A DNA stretch of 64,000 bases from positions 2,770,501 to 2,834,500 of the forward strand of contig JBBCGG010000001.1 of NCBI GenBank assembly GCA_037200525.1. The letters are read 5' to 3'. Numbering within the stretch: position 1 is the stretch's first letter; the number at the start of each line of letters is the position of its first letter. Of this stretch, positions 1 through 9,689 are shown piece by piece. Both the position numbers and the translations under genes were made by a program. A model generated the notes under the pieces. It was not told the DNA's origin. It searched no databases and saw only the letters and a list, made by a program, of their open reading frames with translations. The stretch comes from Methylocella sp. (GTDB lineage Bacteria; Pseudomonadota; Alphaproteobacteria; Rhizobiales; Beijerinckiaceae).

Positions 1-590
1 GACAGCTCCTTGGCTTCCGATTCGACCATCAGTACGGCGTCGCCCGTGCCGGCGACGACGAGATCGAGCGCTGAATCCTTCAGCTCCTCAATCGTCGGAT
101 TGAGCTTGACCGCGCCATTGATGAAGCCCACGCGCGCCGCTCCGACCGGACCCATGAAAGGCACGCCCGACAAAGTCAGCGCCGCCGAAGCCGCGACCAT
201 CGCCAGAATGTCGGGGTCATTTTCGAGGTCGTGGGAGAGCACGGTCACGACGACCTGCGTCTCATTGCGATAGCCTTCTGGAAACAACGGCCGAATCGGG
301 CGATCGATCAGACGCGAGACAAGGGTCTCTTTTTCCGAGGGGCGCCCTTCGCGCTTGAAATAGCCGCCAGGAATCCGGCCGGCCGCGAAGGCTTTTTCCT
401 GATAATTGACGGTAAGGGGAAAGAAATCGACGCCGGGCTTTGCGGATTTGGCGGAGACGATGGTGGCGAGGACGGTGGTTTCGCCATAGGTGGCGAGAAC
501 GGCGCCGTCGGCCTGGCGGGCGATCTTGCCTGTCTCAAGCACAAGCTTCCGGCCGCCCCAATCGAGTTCTTCACGATGGATTTCAAACAT
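1..590 (-). CDS. pnp: Polyribonucleotide nucleotidyltransferase (PNPase), N-terminal part
   Basis: The reverse strand from the ATG at 590 encodes about 196 residues beginning [16 protein letters not shown], the typical PNPase start, and runs off the left edge of the window. PNPase degrades RNA 3' to 5' by phosphorolysis and works with RNase E in the degradosome. The visible part is the first RNase PH-like core domain, including [14 protein letters not shown] and [16 protein letters not shown]. The KH and S1 domains lie outside the window. It follows rpsO on the same strand after about 300 bases, the conserved rpsO-pnp order. RNase E itself is encoded at 40.5-43.7 kb. Confidence 0.97.
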   Translation of the reverse strand, partial: MFEIHREELDWGGRKLVLETGKIARQADGAVLATYGETTVLATIVSAKSAKPGVDFFPLTVNYQEKAFAAGRIPGGYFKREGRPSEKETLVSRLIDRPIRPLFPEGYRNETQVVVTVLSHDLENDPDILAMVAASAALTLSGVPFMGPVGAARVGFINGAVKLNPTIEELKDSALDLVVAGTGDAVLMVESEAKEL

Positions 591-792
591 TTATTCGTCT
601 TTCTTATAATGAAAGGCGAAGACTGGTGCCAGAGCAAGACGGCAAGAAGCTGTCGCGGGGAGAGCTCTTTGATGCGCCGCATGATAGAGGATCATGCCAA
701 GAGCCGCCGCGTACAGCGCCTGGCGATCCTGCCATGGCGCATTTGTCTTCACCAGGTGTCGGGACGACGGCCCCATGCCGTCGCTTCCCGCA

Positions 793-817
793 AAGGCGAG
801 GCCTACGGCTCCGCCTT
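793..817 (-). other. Hairpin in the rpsO-pnp intergenic region
   Basis: AAGGCG-type arms with one small internal mismatch flank a 3-base loop between rpsO and pnp. In enterobacteria this intergenic region carries a terminator and an RNase III-cleaved stem that autoregulates pnp. Here there is no clear U-run after the stem, so a processing or attenuation stem is a guess. Nothing else recognisable is seen in 591-886. Confidence 0.3.
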
Positions 818-886
818 CGATAGTTTAATGCAAATCAGGCCTAGTCCGGCAGCGCTTACGCCAAGCGGAAGAGGCTCGGGAAAGAT

Positions 887-1156
887 CTAGCGCCGGATGC
901 CCAGACGTTCAATCAAGGATTTGTACCGCGGCTCGTCTCTGGTCTTGACGTAATCAAGCAGCTGACGGCGCTGCGAGACCAGCTTCAGAAGGCCCCGGCG
1001 CGAATGGTTGTCTTTGACGTGGGTCTTGAAATGCTCGGTCAAATTGGTGATCCGCTCTGTCAGGATCGCAACCTGCACCTCGGGCGAACCAGTATCGCCG
1101 GCCTTCAAAGCGTAATCTTTAACGAGCGCCTGTTTGCGCTCCGCTGTAATCGACAT
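887..1156 (-). CDS. rpsO: 30S ribosomal protein S15
   Basis: Eighty-nine residues, the normal length for S15, starting [16 protein letters not shown] and ending [10 protein letters not shown]15 is a primary 16S rRNA binding protein in the platform of the 30S subunit. The central [20 protein letters not shown] block is the conserved RNA-binding helix-turn region. The ATG at 1156 is preceded by AAAGG. It sits upstream of pnp on the same strand. The usual truB/rbfA neighbours are absent upstream; queC lies there instead after a 420-base gap. Confidence 0.98.
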   Translation of the reverse strand: MSITAERKQALVKDYALKAGDTGSPEVQVAILTERITNLTEHFKTHVKDNHSRRGLLKLVSQRRQLLDYVKTRDEPRYKSLIERLGIRR

Positions 1157-1576
1157 CGTGTGGACCTTTCACAAATAATAACCAGAGGCGTTGCTAACCC
1201 ACATGCATGGGGCGCAGGGCCGGACTGGAAGGGGATAACCAAAGCCGCAGCCCTGCCGGGATGTCGTCCAGCAGGGTAGGCGCCGATGGGTTGCGCGACG
1301 ATCGCGTAAGCCACTTATACAGAAAAGAAACGGCGGCGAAAGGGGCGCTCTGGCAAAATATGGCTGTGCGAGCGAAGGATTTCGGTCGCCCCAGAGTTCT
1401 GCAAATTATCCGCAAATAGAGCCGCACTCAGGAAGAAGTCATTCGCCGTCTTTTTTTACACGTTGCTTGGTCTGCTCCCGCGCTGCATAGGATTGCGGTA
1501 GGCGATTTGCGGGCGAGCCAAACGCGAGCTTAGGTATAATCAACGCAATATCTCAACAGCGCGCAATTTCGGAAAC
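1157..1576. other. Intergenic region upstream of rpsO
   Basis: About 420 bases between the queC stop and the rpsO start, both on the reverse strand. It must carry the rpsO promoter and leader. No open frame with a plausible start and codon usage, and no obvious structured RNA, was recognised. Confidence 0.4.
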
Positions 1577-2272
1577 TCACGCGGCGCTAAATTCGCGCCA
1601 GCCTTTGGCGCGCAGAACGCAGGCCGGGCAGGCGCCGCAGCCGTAGCCCCACTCATGTTTGACGCCGCGCTCGCCGAGGTAGCAGGTGTGCGTCTCTTCA
1701 TTGATGATGTCGATCAGCGCTTTGCCGCCAAGGCGCGCCGCAAGGCGCCAGGTGTCGGCCTTGTCCAACCACATCAGAGGCGTCTCGACGTTGAACCTCG
1801 AGTCCATGCCAAGGTTCAAGGCGAGCTGCATAGCTTTGACGCTATCGTCTCGGCAATCGGGGTAGCCCGAAAAATCTGTCTCGCACATGCCGGCGACGAT
1901 ATGGGCGAGGCCGCGCCGATAGGCGAGCGCCCCCGCCAGAGTGAGGAACATCAGGTTACGGCCGGGGACGAATGTGTTCGGCAGGCCTCGCTCATCCATT
2001 TCGATGGCGATGTCATGCGTCATCGCCGTGGCCGAGATCTCGGCCAAAGCCTCGATGCGAATCAGATGATCCTCGCCGAGCCTCTCGCGCCAAGCGGGAA
2101 ACTCGCGGCAGATCGCGTCGCGAATCGCGGCCCGCTGGTCGAGTTCGATCCGATGCCTCTGGTTGTAATCGAAGCCGATCGTTTCGACATGGGTCCAGCG
2201 TTCAAGCGCATAGGCGAGACACGTGGTTGAATCTTGCCCGCCAGAAAACAGCACCAGCGCCTTTCCGATCAC
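1577..2272 (-). CDS. queC: 7-cyano-7-deazaguanine (preQ0) synthase QueC
   Basis: A 231-residue ATP-dependent PP-loop enzyme that converts 7-carboxy-7-deazaguanine and ammonia to preQ0 in queuosine synthesis. The PP-loop SGGQDSTT lies near residue 10. The C-terminal zinc site is visible as a Cys in ETHTCYLG followed by CGACPAC. The start is a GTG at 2272, chosen because GGAGG lies 7 bases upstream. No other queuosine genes are adjacent. The nudC stop is only 28 bases upstream, so the two may be cotranscribed. Confidence 0.96.
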   Translation of the reverse strand: MIGKALVLFSGGQDSTTCLAYALERWTHVETIGFDYNQRHRIELDQRAAIRDAICREFPAWRERLGEDHLIRIEALAEISATAMTHDIAIEMDERGLPNTFVPGRNLMFLTLAGALAYRRGLAHIVAGMCETDFSGYPDCRDDSVKAMQLALNLGMDSRFNVETPLMWLDKADTWRLAARLGGKALIDIINEETHTCYLGERGVKHEWGYGCGACPACVLRAKGWREFSAA

Positions 2273-2300
2273 GGCGCGCCCTCCGCTTTCCGCCGCCTAT

Positions 2301-3257
2301 TCACGAGACCTCGCCAGCCGCCCAGGCCGTCATAAGCAGATTGGCCACGGCGATCCTCGGCGGGGAGAGCAGCCCCGCCGGATGGGCGTTCTGAAGCATC
2401 AGGCGAATCTCCGCACGGCTAAACCAGCGCGCGTCCTCGAGTTCGGCGTCGATCGTCAGATCGCGGCTCAGCGCGTCCGCGATGCAGCCAATCATCAGCG
2501 AACTGGGGAATGGCCAGGGCTGCGAGGCCAGATAATCGACTCGGCCGATGACGATTCCCGCCTCCTCCAACACTTCGCGGCGGACTGCATTCTCAAAGGT
2601 TTCGCCCGCTTCGATAAATCCGGCGAGGCAGGAATACATCCCGGTTGGAAAGCTGCTCTGGCGTCCAAGCAGGCAGTCCTCGCCGGAGATCACCAGCATG
2701 ATGACGACCGGATCGGTGCGGGGAAAATGGTGGGTCCCGCAGACATCGCAGCTGCGCCGCCAGCCGGCGGCGGAAACCCGGCTCGGCGCGCCGCAATTCG
2801 AGCAAAATCGATGCCGCGCATGCCAGGACATTAGGCTTTTGGTCTGGCCGAACACGCCGAGCATCTCTGCCGGGACGAGCTCTTGCGCCGCGACGGCGCG
2901 CAGATCAAGCAAAGCGACGTCCTCGCGGGCAGGGGCTTTTTCGGGCGCCTCGATCTCGATCAACATCGCGAAAAGCGCCGTTTCGCCGTCGCAGCCAAGA
3001 AACGCGGTCTCCCGGACGGCGCCCAGCCTCTCTGCTTCGCTGAAGGTGAAAAGAGCGTCAAAACCGTCTCCGACGCGTTTCAGGACCGGCGTGTCGCCGG
3101 ACAAAACGAGGCTGCGCGTCGTCGGCAATTGCTTCAAGCGATCGATAAATTCGACGTCGTCGCGCTTTTCGGACATGCGATTGAGCCGATTGCCGGCAAA
3201 ACCCGCGCGCGCCGAGCGTTCTTTGAGGTCGTTTGGGTGAAGCGTGCGGCCGTGCAT
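2301..3257 (-). CDS. nudC: NAD(+)/NADH diphosphatase, Nudix family
   Basis: About 318 residues. The enzyme hydrolyses NAD(H) to NMN(H) and AMP and is also known for removing NAD caps from RNA. A zinc ribbon (FCSNCGAP then SCDVCGTHHFPR) precedes the Nudix domain. The Nudix box reads GFIEAGETFENAVRREV followed by LEEAGI, and the NudC-specific SQPWPFPSSLM motif follows. I place the start at the ATG at 3257, with GAGGAAAA just upstream, rather than at the adjacent TTG at 3260. It lies upstream of queC on the same strand. Confidence 0.95.
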   Translation of the reverse strand: MHGRTLHPNDLKERSARAGFAGNRLNRMSEKRDDVEFIDRLKQLPTTRSLVLSGDTPVLKRVGDGFDALFTFSEAERLGAVRETAFLGCDGETALFAMLIEIEAPEKAPAREDVALLDLRAVAAQELVPAEMLGVFGQTKSLMSWHARHRFCSNCGAPSRVSAAGWRRSCDVCGTHHFPRTDPVVIMLVISGEDCLLGRQSSFPTGMYSCLAGFIEAGETFENAVRREVLEEAGIVIGRVDYLASQPWPFPSSLMIGCIADALSRDLTIDAELEDARWFSRAEIRLMLQNAHPAGLLSPPRIAVANLLMTAWAAGEVS

Positions 3258-3411
3258 CAATTTTCCTCAGTCGCGGTCAGTCTGGAGCCAGACCGCGGCG
3301 AACTTATGCCCTTCGGTCATTCTCAACAAATCATGTCTCGATTTGAGCCAATTCTCTATCCCACCCGATTGGGAGGTTGCGAAATTTCCGCCGGCAGTCC
3401 AAATAGAGTTC

Positions 3412-3505
3412 GGGAGGTTGGCGGTGGACGCACCACTCGCCAACCGGGTCAGGTCCGGAAGGAAGCAGCCCTAACGAGACCGGGCGGGTCTCTGTCCAGC
3501 CTCCC
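3412..3505 (+). ncRNA. ffs: Signal recognition particle RNA, small bacterial type
   Basis: The diagnostic apical sequence GGTCAGGTCCGGAAGGAAGC is present at about 3448-3467, followed by AGCCCTAA. The outer ends GGGAGG (3412) and CCTCCC (3500-3505) pair to close the hairpin, giving a roughly 95-base 4.5S-type RNA. It forms the SRP with Ffh for cotranslational membrane targeting. Its position just upstream of dnaX is common in alphaproteobacteria. Exact ends are estimated from the closing helix. Confidence 0.95.
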
Positions 3506-3596
3506 ACTTGACGCATTTATGCGGTCGGCCAGCGCGCGACGCGGGTGCGACCACATCAGTTCAAAGCCGTCTTCTCCTTTCGAACGGGCTATCGCG

Positions 3597-5501
3597 ATGC
3601 AAGACGATCGCATCGAAAATGCGAGCGCCTACGGCGGCGAGACATTGCCGCTCGGTTTTGACGGCGCAGCCAGCGCCGCCAACGCGATTCCCGCGCCATA
3701 TCGCGTTCTCGCAAGAAAATATCGCCCGGCTGGTTTTGAGGACCTGATCGGGCAGGAGGCTATGGTCAGAACGCTGTCCAACGCCTTCGATCTCGATCGC
3801 ATTCACCAAGCCTATATTTTAACCGGCGTTCGTGGCGTCGGTAAGACGACGACGGCTCGGATCCTGGCGCGCGCCTTCAATTATGAGTTGCCGGGCCGCG
3901 GCGCCGAGGCGGCGGTGACGCGCCCAACGATTCATATGTCCGAGCTTGGCGTTCATTGCCAGGCGATCATCGATTCGCGCCATGTCGACGTCATCGAAAT
4001 GGACGCCGCCTCGCACACCGGCATTGACGACGTGCGCGAAATCATCGAAGGGGCGCGCTACCGGCCGGTCATGGCGCGCACCAAAGTCTATATCATCGAC
4101 GAAGTGCATATGCTGTCGAAACAGGCCTTCAATGGCCTTTTGAAAACTTTGGAAGAACCGCCGGACCACGTCAAATTTCTGTTTGCGACGACGGAAATTG
4201 ACAAAGTGCCGATTACGGTCCGCTCGCGCTGCCAGAGATTTGACCTGCGCCGCATCGATTCGGCGGTTTTGATCAAATATCTCGCGTCGATATGCGCCAA
4301 GGAGGGGGTCGCGATCGAGGATGAGGCGCTCGCTTTGATAGCTCGCGCCGCCGAAGGCTCCGCGCGCGACGCGCTTTCGCTGTTGGATCAGGCTATCGCT
4401 CATGGCCCCGCGTCAGGACAGCGGGAAATCTCCGCCGAAAATCTGCGCGCTATGTTGGGACTCGCCGATCGCGGCCGCATCATCGATCTGTTCGAAGCGG
4501 TGATGCAGGGCCAAATGGCGCAAGCGCTTGGCGGCCTCAAAGATCTCTACGACGGCGGGGCCGATCCGGCGGCGGTTCTCGTCGAACTTGCTGAATTCGT
4601 GCATCTCATTACGCGGCTGAAGCTTTCCCCGGAAGCCGGCGATGACGCCGCGATCACGCCGGATGAGCGCAGCCGGGGCTCGCGTTTCGCGCAGATGCTG
4701 TCAATGCCGGTTTTGACCAGAGCTTGGCAATTGCTGACCAAAGGTTTGCAAGAGGTCAAGGATTCGCCGCGCCCCTTGGCCGCCGCCGACATGGTTCTTG
4801 TGCGCCTTGCTTATGCCGCCGATCTGCCAACGCCCGACGAGGCGTTGCGCAAATTGGCGGCGACGGCGGGCGCCTCTCCGGCTGATGCGCCGAAAACTGC
4901 TCCGGCGGCAATTACGCCGGCAGGGCGAGATTTAAACGCGCGCAATCAAAATGGGCGCGATTATCCGGCGCGCGATGCGAGCTCCGGGCCAACGAGATCA
5001 AGCGCGGCGGCGGCGTTTGCGCCGCTCCCGGTCGCGCAGGAGCCCTCGGCCCGGCTGGCCCGCTTCGAGGATGTCGTTGCGCTTGCTGCGCAACATCGCG
5101 ACATACAACTGAAACTCGCCCTCGAACGCGATGTTCGGCTGGTGCGGTTCGAGGATGGCGCGATCGAGTTTTCGGCGACGCCCGACGCCTCGCCGCAACT
5201 CGCACAGACCGTGACGCGCAGGTTGCAGGAATGGACCGGACGGCGCTGGATGGTCGCGATCTCGCGCGAACCCGGCGCGCCCAGCCTGAAAGAGGTTGAA
5301 GACGCCAAGGCGCAGCAGTCGATCATGGGAGTGCGGGCCGATCCCCTGGTGAAGCGCGTCCTCGAACTTTTTCCCGGCGCCGAGATTGTCGCTGTCCGCT
5401 CGAGCGAAGAGGCGGCGACGCCGGAGCAGTCAGGCGCCGCGACAAAACCTGGGGATGATGACATCGGTTTTATCGACGATTACGGCGAGGGCGACCTTTG
5501 A
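3597..5501 (+). CDS. dnaX: DNA polymerase III subunit gamma/tau
   Basis: Clamp-loader ATPase of 634 residues from the ATG at 3597. A longer open frame upstream runs through the SRP RNA and is not coding. The Walker A motif GVRGVGKTTT has its Lys near residue 83. The Walker B-like IDEVHML and the sensor region FLFATTEIDKVP follow, then the AAA+ lid, a low-complexity Ala/Pro linker (about 430-480) and a C-terminal tau domain. The four-Cys zinc module of E. coli DnaX is not evident: only one Cys (ELGVHCQAI) remains in that segment, which I recall as usual in alphaproteobacteria. ybaB and recR follow, the classic replication/recombination trio. Confidence 0.96.
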   Translation: MQDDRIENASAYGGETLPLGFDGAASAANAIPAPYRVLARKYRPAGFEDLIGQEAMVRTLSNAFDLDRIHQAYILTGVRGVGKTTTARILARAFNYELPGRGAEAAVTRPTIHMSELGVHCQAIIDSRHVDVIEMDAASHTGIDDVREIIEGARYRPVMARTKVYIIDEVHMLSKQAFNGLLKTLEEPPDHVKFLFATTEIDKVPITVRSRCQRFDLRRIDSAVLIKYLASICAKEGVAIEDEALALIARAAEGSARDALSLLDQAIAHGPASGQREISAENLRAMLGLADRGRIIDLFEAVMQGQMAQALGGLKDLYDGGADPAAVLVELAEFVHLITRLKLSPEAGDDAAITPDERSRGSRFAQMLSMPVLTRAWQLLTKGLQEVKDSPRPLAAADMVLVRLAYAADLPTPDEALRKLAATAGASPADAPKTAPAAITPAGRDLNARNQNGRDYPARDASSGPTRSSAAAAFAPLPVAQEPSARLARFEDVVALAAQHRDIQLKLALERDVRLVRFEDGAIEFSATPDASPQLAQTVTRRLQEWTGRRWMVAISREPGAPSLKEVEDAKAQQSIMGVRADPLVKRVLELFPGAEIVAVRSSEEAATPEQSGAATKPGDDDIGFIDDYGEGDL

Positions 5502-5554
5502 GCGAAGATTTCCAAGATAGTCTTTGGCCCTCCCGCCAAGAAAGAGGATCAGTG

Positions 5555-5878
5555 ATGCGCGACATGTTGGGGTTGATGAAACAGGCGCAGGCCATGCAGG
5601 AGAAGATCCAGGAGATGCAAGCCGAGATGGAGCGCCTTGAAGTCGAAGGCCAGTCGGGCGGCGGCATGGTGCGGGTCACCCTGAGCGCGAAAGGCAGCCT
5701 GAAAAACATCGTCATCGATGATCAGCTCCTTAAGGCCGAGGAGAAGCAGATTCTTGAGGATCTCATCGTCACCGCGCATGAGGATGCGCGGAAGAAATCA
5801 GAACGCCTGATGGAAGAAAAAATGCAAGGCATGACCGCCGGCCTTGCTTTGCCGCCCGGCATGAAACTGCCGTTTTGA
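5555..5878 (+). CDS. YbaB/EbfC family nucleoid-associated protein
   Basis: A 107-residue DNA-binding protein starting [20 protein letters not shown], an amphipathic helix, then the conserved [13 protein letters not shown] strand region and [13 protein letters not shown] helix. The family forms dimers that bind DNA and compact the nucleoid. I chose the ATG at 5555 with AAGAGGA upstream, the family-typical start, over an upstream in-frame start at 5498 that overlaps dnaX. It sits between dnaX and recR in the same operon. Confidence 0.93.
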   Translation: MRDMLGLMKQAQAMQEKIQEMQAEMERLEVEGQSGGGMVRVTLSAKGSLKNIVIDDQLLKAEEKQILEDLIVTAHEDARKKSERLMEEKMQGMTAGLALPPGMKLPF

Positions 5879-5891
5879 TGGATTTAAACTG

Positions 5892-6497
5892 ATGGGAGAG
5901 CGCGTCTCGGGTCCCGAGATCGAGCGCCTCATCCAATTGCTGGCGCGTTTGCCTGGGCTTGGACCGCGATCGGCGCGCCGCGCCGCGCTGCACTTGATTC
6001 GGAAACGGGAAGAGCTGTTTGGACCTCTGGCCGAAGCCATGCGGGTCGCGCGCGAGAAAATCGTCACATGCTCGGTCTGCGGCAATGTCGATACATGCGA
6101 TCCATGCACCATATGCAGTGACGAGCGGCGAGATGGCGCGACCCTCGTCGTCGTTGAGACGGTCGCCGATTTATGGGCGCTTGAACGCGCCGCCGCTTTG
6201 CGCGCGCGTTATCATGTCCTTGGCGGAACCTTGTCGCCGCTCGATGGCGTCGGCCCCAAGGATTTGAATCTCGACAGTCTCGTTTCGCGCGTGACGGAAA
6301 ATGAGATCAAGGAAGTGATTCTCGCCGTCAACGCCACGGTCGATGGGCAGACGACGGCGCATTACATCACCGATATTCTGGCGCATTTGAAGGTCAAGAT
6401 TACCCGTCTCGCACATGGCGTTCCCGTCGGCGGCGAACTCGACTATCTCGATGAAGGCACGCTCGCCGCAGCGATGCGCGCCCGCACCGATTTTTAG
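5892..6497 (+). CDS. recR: Recombination mediator RecR
   Basis: A 201-residue protein, the normal length. It acts with RecF/RecO to load RecA at gaps. An N-terminal helix-hairpin-helix ([15 protein letters not shown]) precedes a zinc finger ([17 protein letters not shown], about residues 57-73). The Toprim domain follows, with [13 protein letters not shown] and later [11 protein letters not shown]. It starts 13 bases after the ybaB stop, and the order dnaX-ybaB-recR indicates one operon. Confidence 0.97.
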   Translation: MGERVSGPEIERLIQLLARLPGLGPRSARRAALHLIRKREELFGPLAEAMRVAREKIVTCSVCGNVDTCDPCTICSDERRDGATLVVVETVADLWALERAAALRARYHVLGGTLSPLDGVGPKDLNLDSLVSRVTENEIKEVILAVNATVDGQTTAHYITDILAHLKVKITRLAHGVPVGGELDYLDEGTLAAAMRARTDF

Positions 6498-6622
6498 GCG
6501 GCCATATCTTTGGACGCTTTGGCGTATTTTCCGGCCAGGTTGCGCGCGGGCTTATTGACCAGCCAAAGGCTGGGCTAACCAATGCTCCACCCCGCGCGAT
6601 GGCCGACCCAGATCAGCAGAAA

Positions 6623-6642
6623 GCAAAAAGAGCCCTTTTTGC
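6623..6642 (+). terminator. Possible terminator after dnaX-ybaB-recR
   Basis: GCAAAAAG and CTTTTTGC form a perfect 8-bp stem with a 4-base loop about 125 bases after recR. The stem is AT-rich and is not followed by a separate U-run, so terminator function is uncertain. Confidence 0.35.
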
Positions 6643-6747
6643 CTTTGGCGTTCCTTCGCGATCTTTGAGGTTTACGCGGCGCGTCACAGCCCTATCATCT
6701 AACCGGCGAATTCGTTCGCCGAGATCGCGCAACGCAAAGGAGCAGTC

Positions 6748-7113
6748 ATGGCCAATCCTTTTGTTCACGTTGAGCTCACCACTACTGATCTAGCCAAGGC
6801 GAAGGCATTCTATCAGGGTATGTTCGACTGGAAGCTGGACGATCAAGAAATCGGTCCGGGGATGAACTACACGATGATCAGCGTCGGCGAAGGCACGGGT
6901 GGCGGCATGATGCAAACGCCTGGGCCCGGCATGAAGTCCGCCTGGATGCCTTATGTTCTCGTGGATGACATTGCGGCGGCGACGGCGAAAGCCGAGGCGC
7001 TTGGCGCGACGATCTGCCGTGACGTTACCGAAGTGATGGACGCGGGCTGGCTGTCAATCGTTACGGATCCCACAGGCGCGACGATCGGGTTCTGGCAATC
7101 AAAGACGAAGTGA
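6748..7113 (+). CDS. VOC (glyoxalase/bleomycin-resistance) family protein
   Basis: A 121-residue single vicinal-oxygen-chelate unit. It opens with NPFVHVELTTTDLAKAKAFY and ends with SIVTDPTGATIGFWQ, both typical of the CFP-30-like VOC subgroup. The ATG is preceded by AAAGGAG. Members of this subgroup are often annotated as putative glyoxalases. The substrate cannot be deduced here. It stands alone, convergent with rmuC. Confidence 0.85.
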   Translation: MANPFVHVELTTTDLAKAKAFYQGMFDWKLDDQEIGPGMNYTMISVGEGTGGGMMQTPGPGMKSAWMPYVLVDDIAAATAKAEALGATICRDVTEVMDAGWLSIVTDPTGATIGFWQSKTK

Positions 7114-7138
7114 CGCCGGCCCTTTGCGGGAGAGGCTG

Positions 7139-8306
7139 CTATTCGGCGGCCTTCATTTTTTCGACGACGGCGATATTACCGTCGTCGGTGAAGTCCATCT
7201 GGTCGATCCGCTCGCCGCATTTGGCGATTTTGTCGGCTGAAGCGATGAGCTGAACGACATCTTCCTGCGCGTTCTGGAAGTGGGCGTCGAGCTTTGCTGC
7301 GCGCGCGCGGAGCCGCATGACGTCATCAACGAGCCGGCGCACTTCGGCCTGGATCATATGCGTCTGTTCGCGCACCTTGGCGTCACGCACGATTGCCTGC
7401 ATGACCTGCACGGCCATCACCAGCAGCGACGGCGAAACAATGATGATGCGCATGCGGTGAGCTTTTTGAACGACATCATCGAAATGTTCGTTAATGTCGG
7501 CGTAAAGCGATTCCGACGGGACGAACAGCATGGCGATATCCTGAGTTTCCTCGGGAAGAAAATAACGCTCGGCGATATCGCGGATGTGTTTGCCCATATC
7601 GACGCGGGCGCGGGCGGCGGCATATTTCCGGGCCTCTTCGCTGTCGGCCGATTTCAGCGCGGCGAAAGCTTCAAGCGGAAATTTGGCGTCCACCACCATG
7701 AGGCGCGGATCGCCGGGCAGGCGGATGACGCAATCGGGCCGCGTTCTGTTCGAGAGCGTATGCTGAAACGCATAGGCCGAGTCGGGCAGGGCGTCGCGGA
7801 TGATGGCTTCGAGCCTGCCCTGGCCAAAAGCGCCGCGCGCCTGTTTGTTGGCGAAAATATCCTTGAGGCTGACGACCTCCTCGGTCAGGCTGGTCAGTCT
7901 CGCCTGCGCCGCGTCGATCACGGCCAGCCGTTCGTTCAATTTGGCGAGCTGCTCGCCGGCGCTCTTGCCGGAGGATTCAAGGCCGACGCCGACGCGCACG
8001 CCGACGGCGTCGAGCCGTTCGGCCACAAGCCGCGCGAGATCGGTCTGGCGCGACCCCCAAAACCTCAGCCACGCTGCGGACGCGGCCGGTGAGCTCCGCA
8101 TTCTGCCGCGCGATGACGGCCATCGCTTGCTCCATCTCGCGCTGGCGCTCCGCTGCGCTGAGGGCGTCGACGCTCCTCGCGCGCGCGGACCGCGCAATGC
8201 TGATCGCCATATAGGCCAGCAGCGCAAGGGCGATCGCCAATGCTCCGACAAGCAGCCGCCAGACCTCTACCGGCGCGCCATTGAGGAAGAAAACCACGCG
8301 CTCCAT
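7139..8306 (-). pseudogene. rmuC: RmuC-family protein, frameshifted in the 5' third
   Basis: Read from the ATG at 8306, the first frame encodes a membrane anchor (LLVGALAIALALLAYMAI), a coiled-coil segment and GRVRSVAEVLG. The family sequence then continues in another frame from SRQTDLARLVAERLDAVGV to the stop at 7139, with the conserved RmuC nuclease-like core (RPDCVIRLPG, VVDAKFPLEAF). The switch falls in a run of five C on the + strand (8054-8058). Removing one base restores a single frame of about 388 residues. RmuC proteins are linked to limiting DNA inversions and rearrangements. A homopolymer sequencing error is as likely as a true mutation. Confidence 0.85.
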
Positions 8307-8477
8307 AGGGCGTCTTTACATGATTCGGGGCGATGCTGGAACGAATCTGGAACATTTGACATAAGGAGTTCAAGTTGCAAGAGCATTTTTGCGCTCGCGA
8401 GCGGCGAGAGCGAGGAACGACGCCAGTTGATCTTTCGTGCTATCTCTTAAGCTCCGGCCGCATGAGGCGTCTTGGCG

Positions 8478-9335
8478 ATGCGCTTTGTTTTTCGGGTTAT
8501 ATATGAAAGTTGCATGCGCTTTGTTGAGGACGACGGCTGGGCGATCTCGAGCCATATCGCTCTGTCGATCCTGACATCGATGTTTCCTTTCTTGATCTTT
8601 GTGACGGCGCTCGGCGGCTTTCTGGGTTCGCAGGGCCTCGCTGACGAAGCGGTGAAGATTTTGTTCCAGACTTGGCCGGATCAAGTCGCAGCGCCGCTGG
8701 CGAAAGAGATTCATAGCGTCTTGACGCAGCCGCGCGGCGGTCTCCTCACCATCGGCGTCGTGTTGGCGATTTATTTCTCCTCCAGCGGCGTAGAGGCGCT
8801 GCGCGTTGGCCTCAACCGCGCTTACGACGTCAAGGAAATGCGGCCTTGGTGGAAACTGCGCCTCGAATCGATCGCCTACGTTTTCATCGGCGCTTTCGCG
8901 CTGCTGACTTTGGCTCTTTTCGTTGTCTTCGCGCCGTTGATCTGGTCGGTAGTATTGCGCTTTGCGCCGGGTCTCGAGCCGCTTGACAGGCTGGTTACTT
9001 TTAGTCGATTCAGCATCGCCACTTTGGTGCTTTTGGTGGCGCTCGTCATTGTGCACAAATTGTTGCCCGCCAAGCGACAGTCACTGCGCGACATCGCCCC
9101 CGGAATTGCGTTCACCTTTGCTTTCTGGGTCGCGGCTGGCATCCTGTTCGGCTCCTATCTGGCCGAGTTCGCCCGCAATTACGTCACTACTTATGCGGGC
9201 CTTGCTTCCGTGATGATCGCTCTGGTGTTTCTTTACATGATCGCCTCCATTTTCATCTTCGGCGGCGAACTGAACGCCGCGATTTCGCGTGCAAGACGAA
9301 AGCCGGATGAGGCGGCTAACGGGCTTTTGGAATAG
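8478..9335 (+). CDS. YihY/virulence factor BrkB family membrane protein
   Basis: About 285 residues with six predicted hydrophobic segments. The family hallmarks are an N-terminal DDGWAISSHIALSILTSMFP stretch, SSSGVEALRVGLNRAYD and, near the end, YAGLASVMIALVFLYMIA. The inner-membrane family (formerly labelled RNase BN in error) has no settled function. I prefer the ATG at 8478; a TTG at 8472 in the same frame is an alternative. It is divergent from rmuC. Confidence 0.88.
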   Translation: MRFVFRVIYESCMRFVEDDGWAISSHIALSILTSMFPFLIFVTALGGFLGSQGLADEAVKILFQTWPDQVAAPLAKEIHSVLTQPRGGLLTIGVVLAIYFSSSGVEALRVGLNRAYDVKEMRPWWKLRLESIAYVFIGAFALLTLALFVVFAPLIWSVVLRFAPGLEPLDRLVTFSRFSIATLVLLVALVIVHKLLPAKRQSLRDIAPGIAFTFAFWVAAGILFGSYLAEFARNYVTTYAGLASVMIALVFLYMIASIFIFGGELNAAISRARRKPDEAANGLLE

Positions 9336-9689
9336 TTCTGTCAGGAGAGCTCGGAGAGACGATGGCCCTGCGCGCCGACCTCGGCGAAAAAAAACCTGCT
9401 GAAAGCCGCACAGCAGCAATCCGACTCGCAATCGTTATGCGTCGCTGTCCAGCTCGGGATGTCGGGGCGATGAATCGCTTCGTCATGTGTAATTATGATG
9501 TGTAATTATGCCGCAAACTATCTGCATGAGCCGCCGCGTGAAGCTCTGCGGTGAAGCGCCGCGGCATCTTTACCATCAGCTTCTAGCTAGAGCTTGGTTT
9601 TGCGTTGATCTTCTGCCCGGACTCTGGAAAAACAAGATTGAACGCAAGCCGCGTTTCGTCGCGGCGTGCAAACTCGAGGAAGATTAACG
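9336..9689. other. Intergenic region upstream of uppP
   Basis: About 350 bases without a convincing gene. It contains the tandem 13-mer listed separately, and the uppP leader with GAGGAAG before the ATG. No structured RNA was recognised. Confidence 0.4.
9485..9510 (+). repeat. Perfect tandem repeat of a 13-mer
   Basis: ATGTGTAATTATG occurs twice head to tail with no spacer. It is AT-rich in a GC-rich background. It could be part of the uppP promoter region or a simple slippage duplication. Confidence 0.7.

Noticed and set aside
1194-1427. 77-residue reverse-strand frame upstream of rpsO
   Set aside because: No ribosome site, no recognisable family and atypical composition; probably rpsO leader DNA.
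2883-3596. N-terminal extension of dnaX by about 238 residues in an open frame
   Set aside because: It runs through nudC on the other strand and through the SRP RNA; family similarity begins only after the ATG at 3597.
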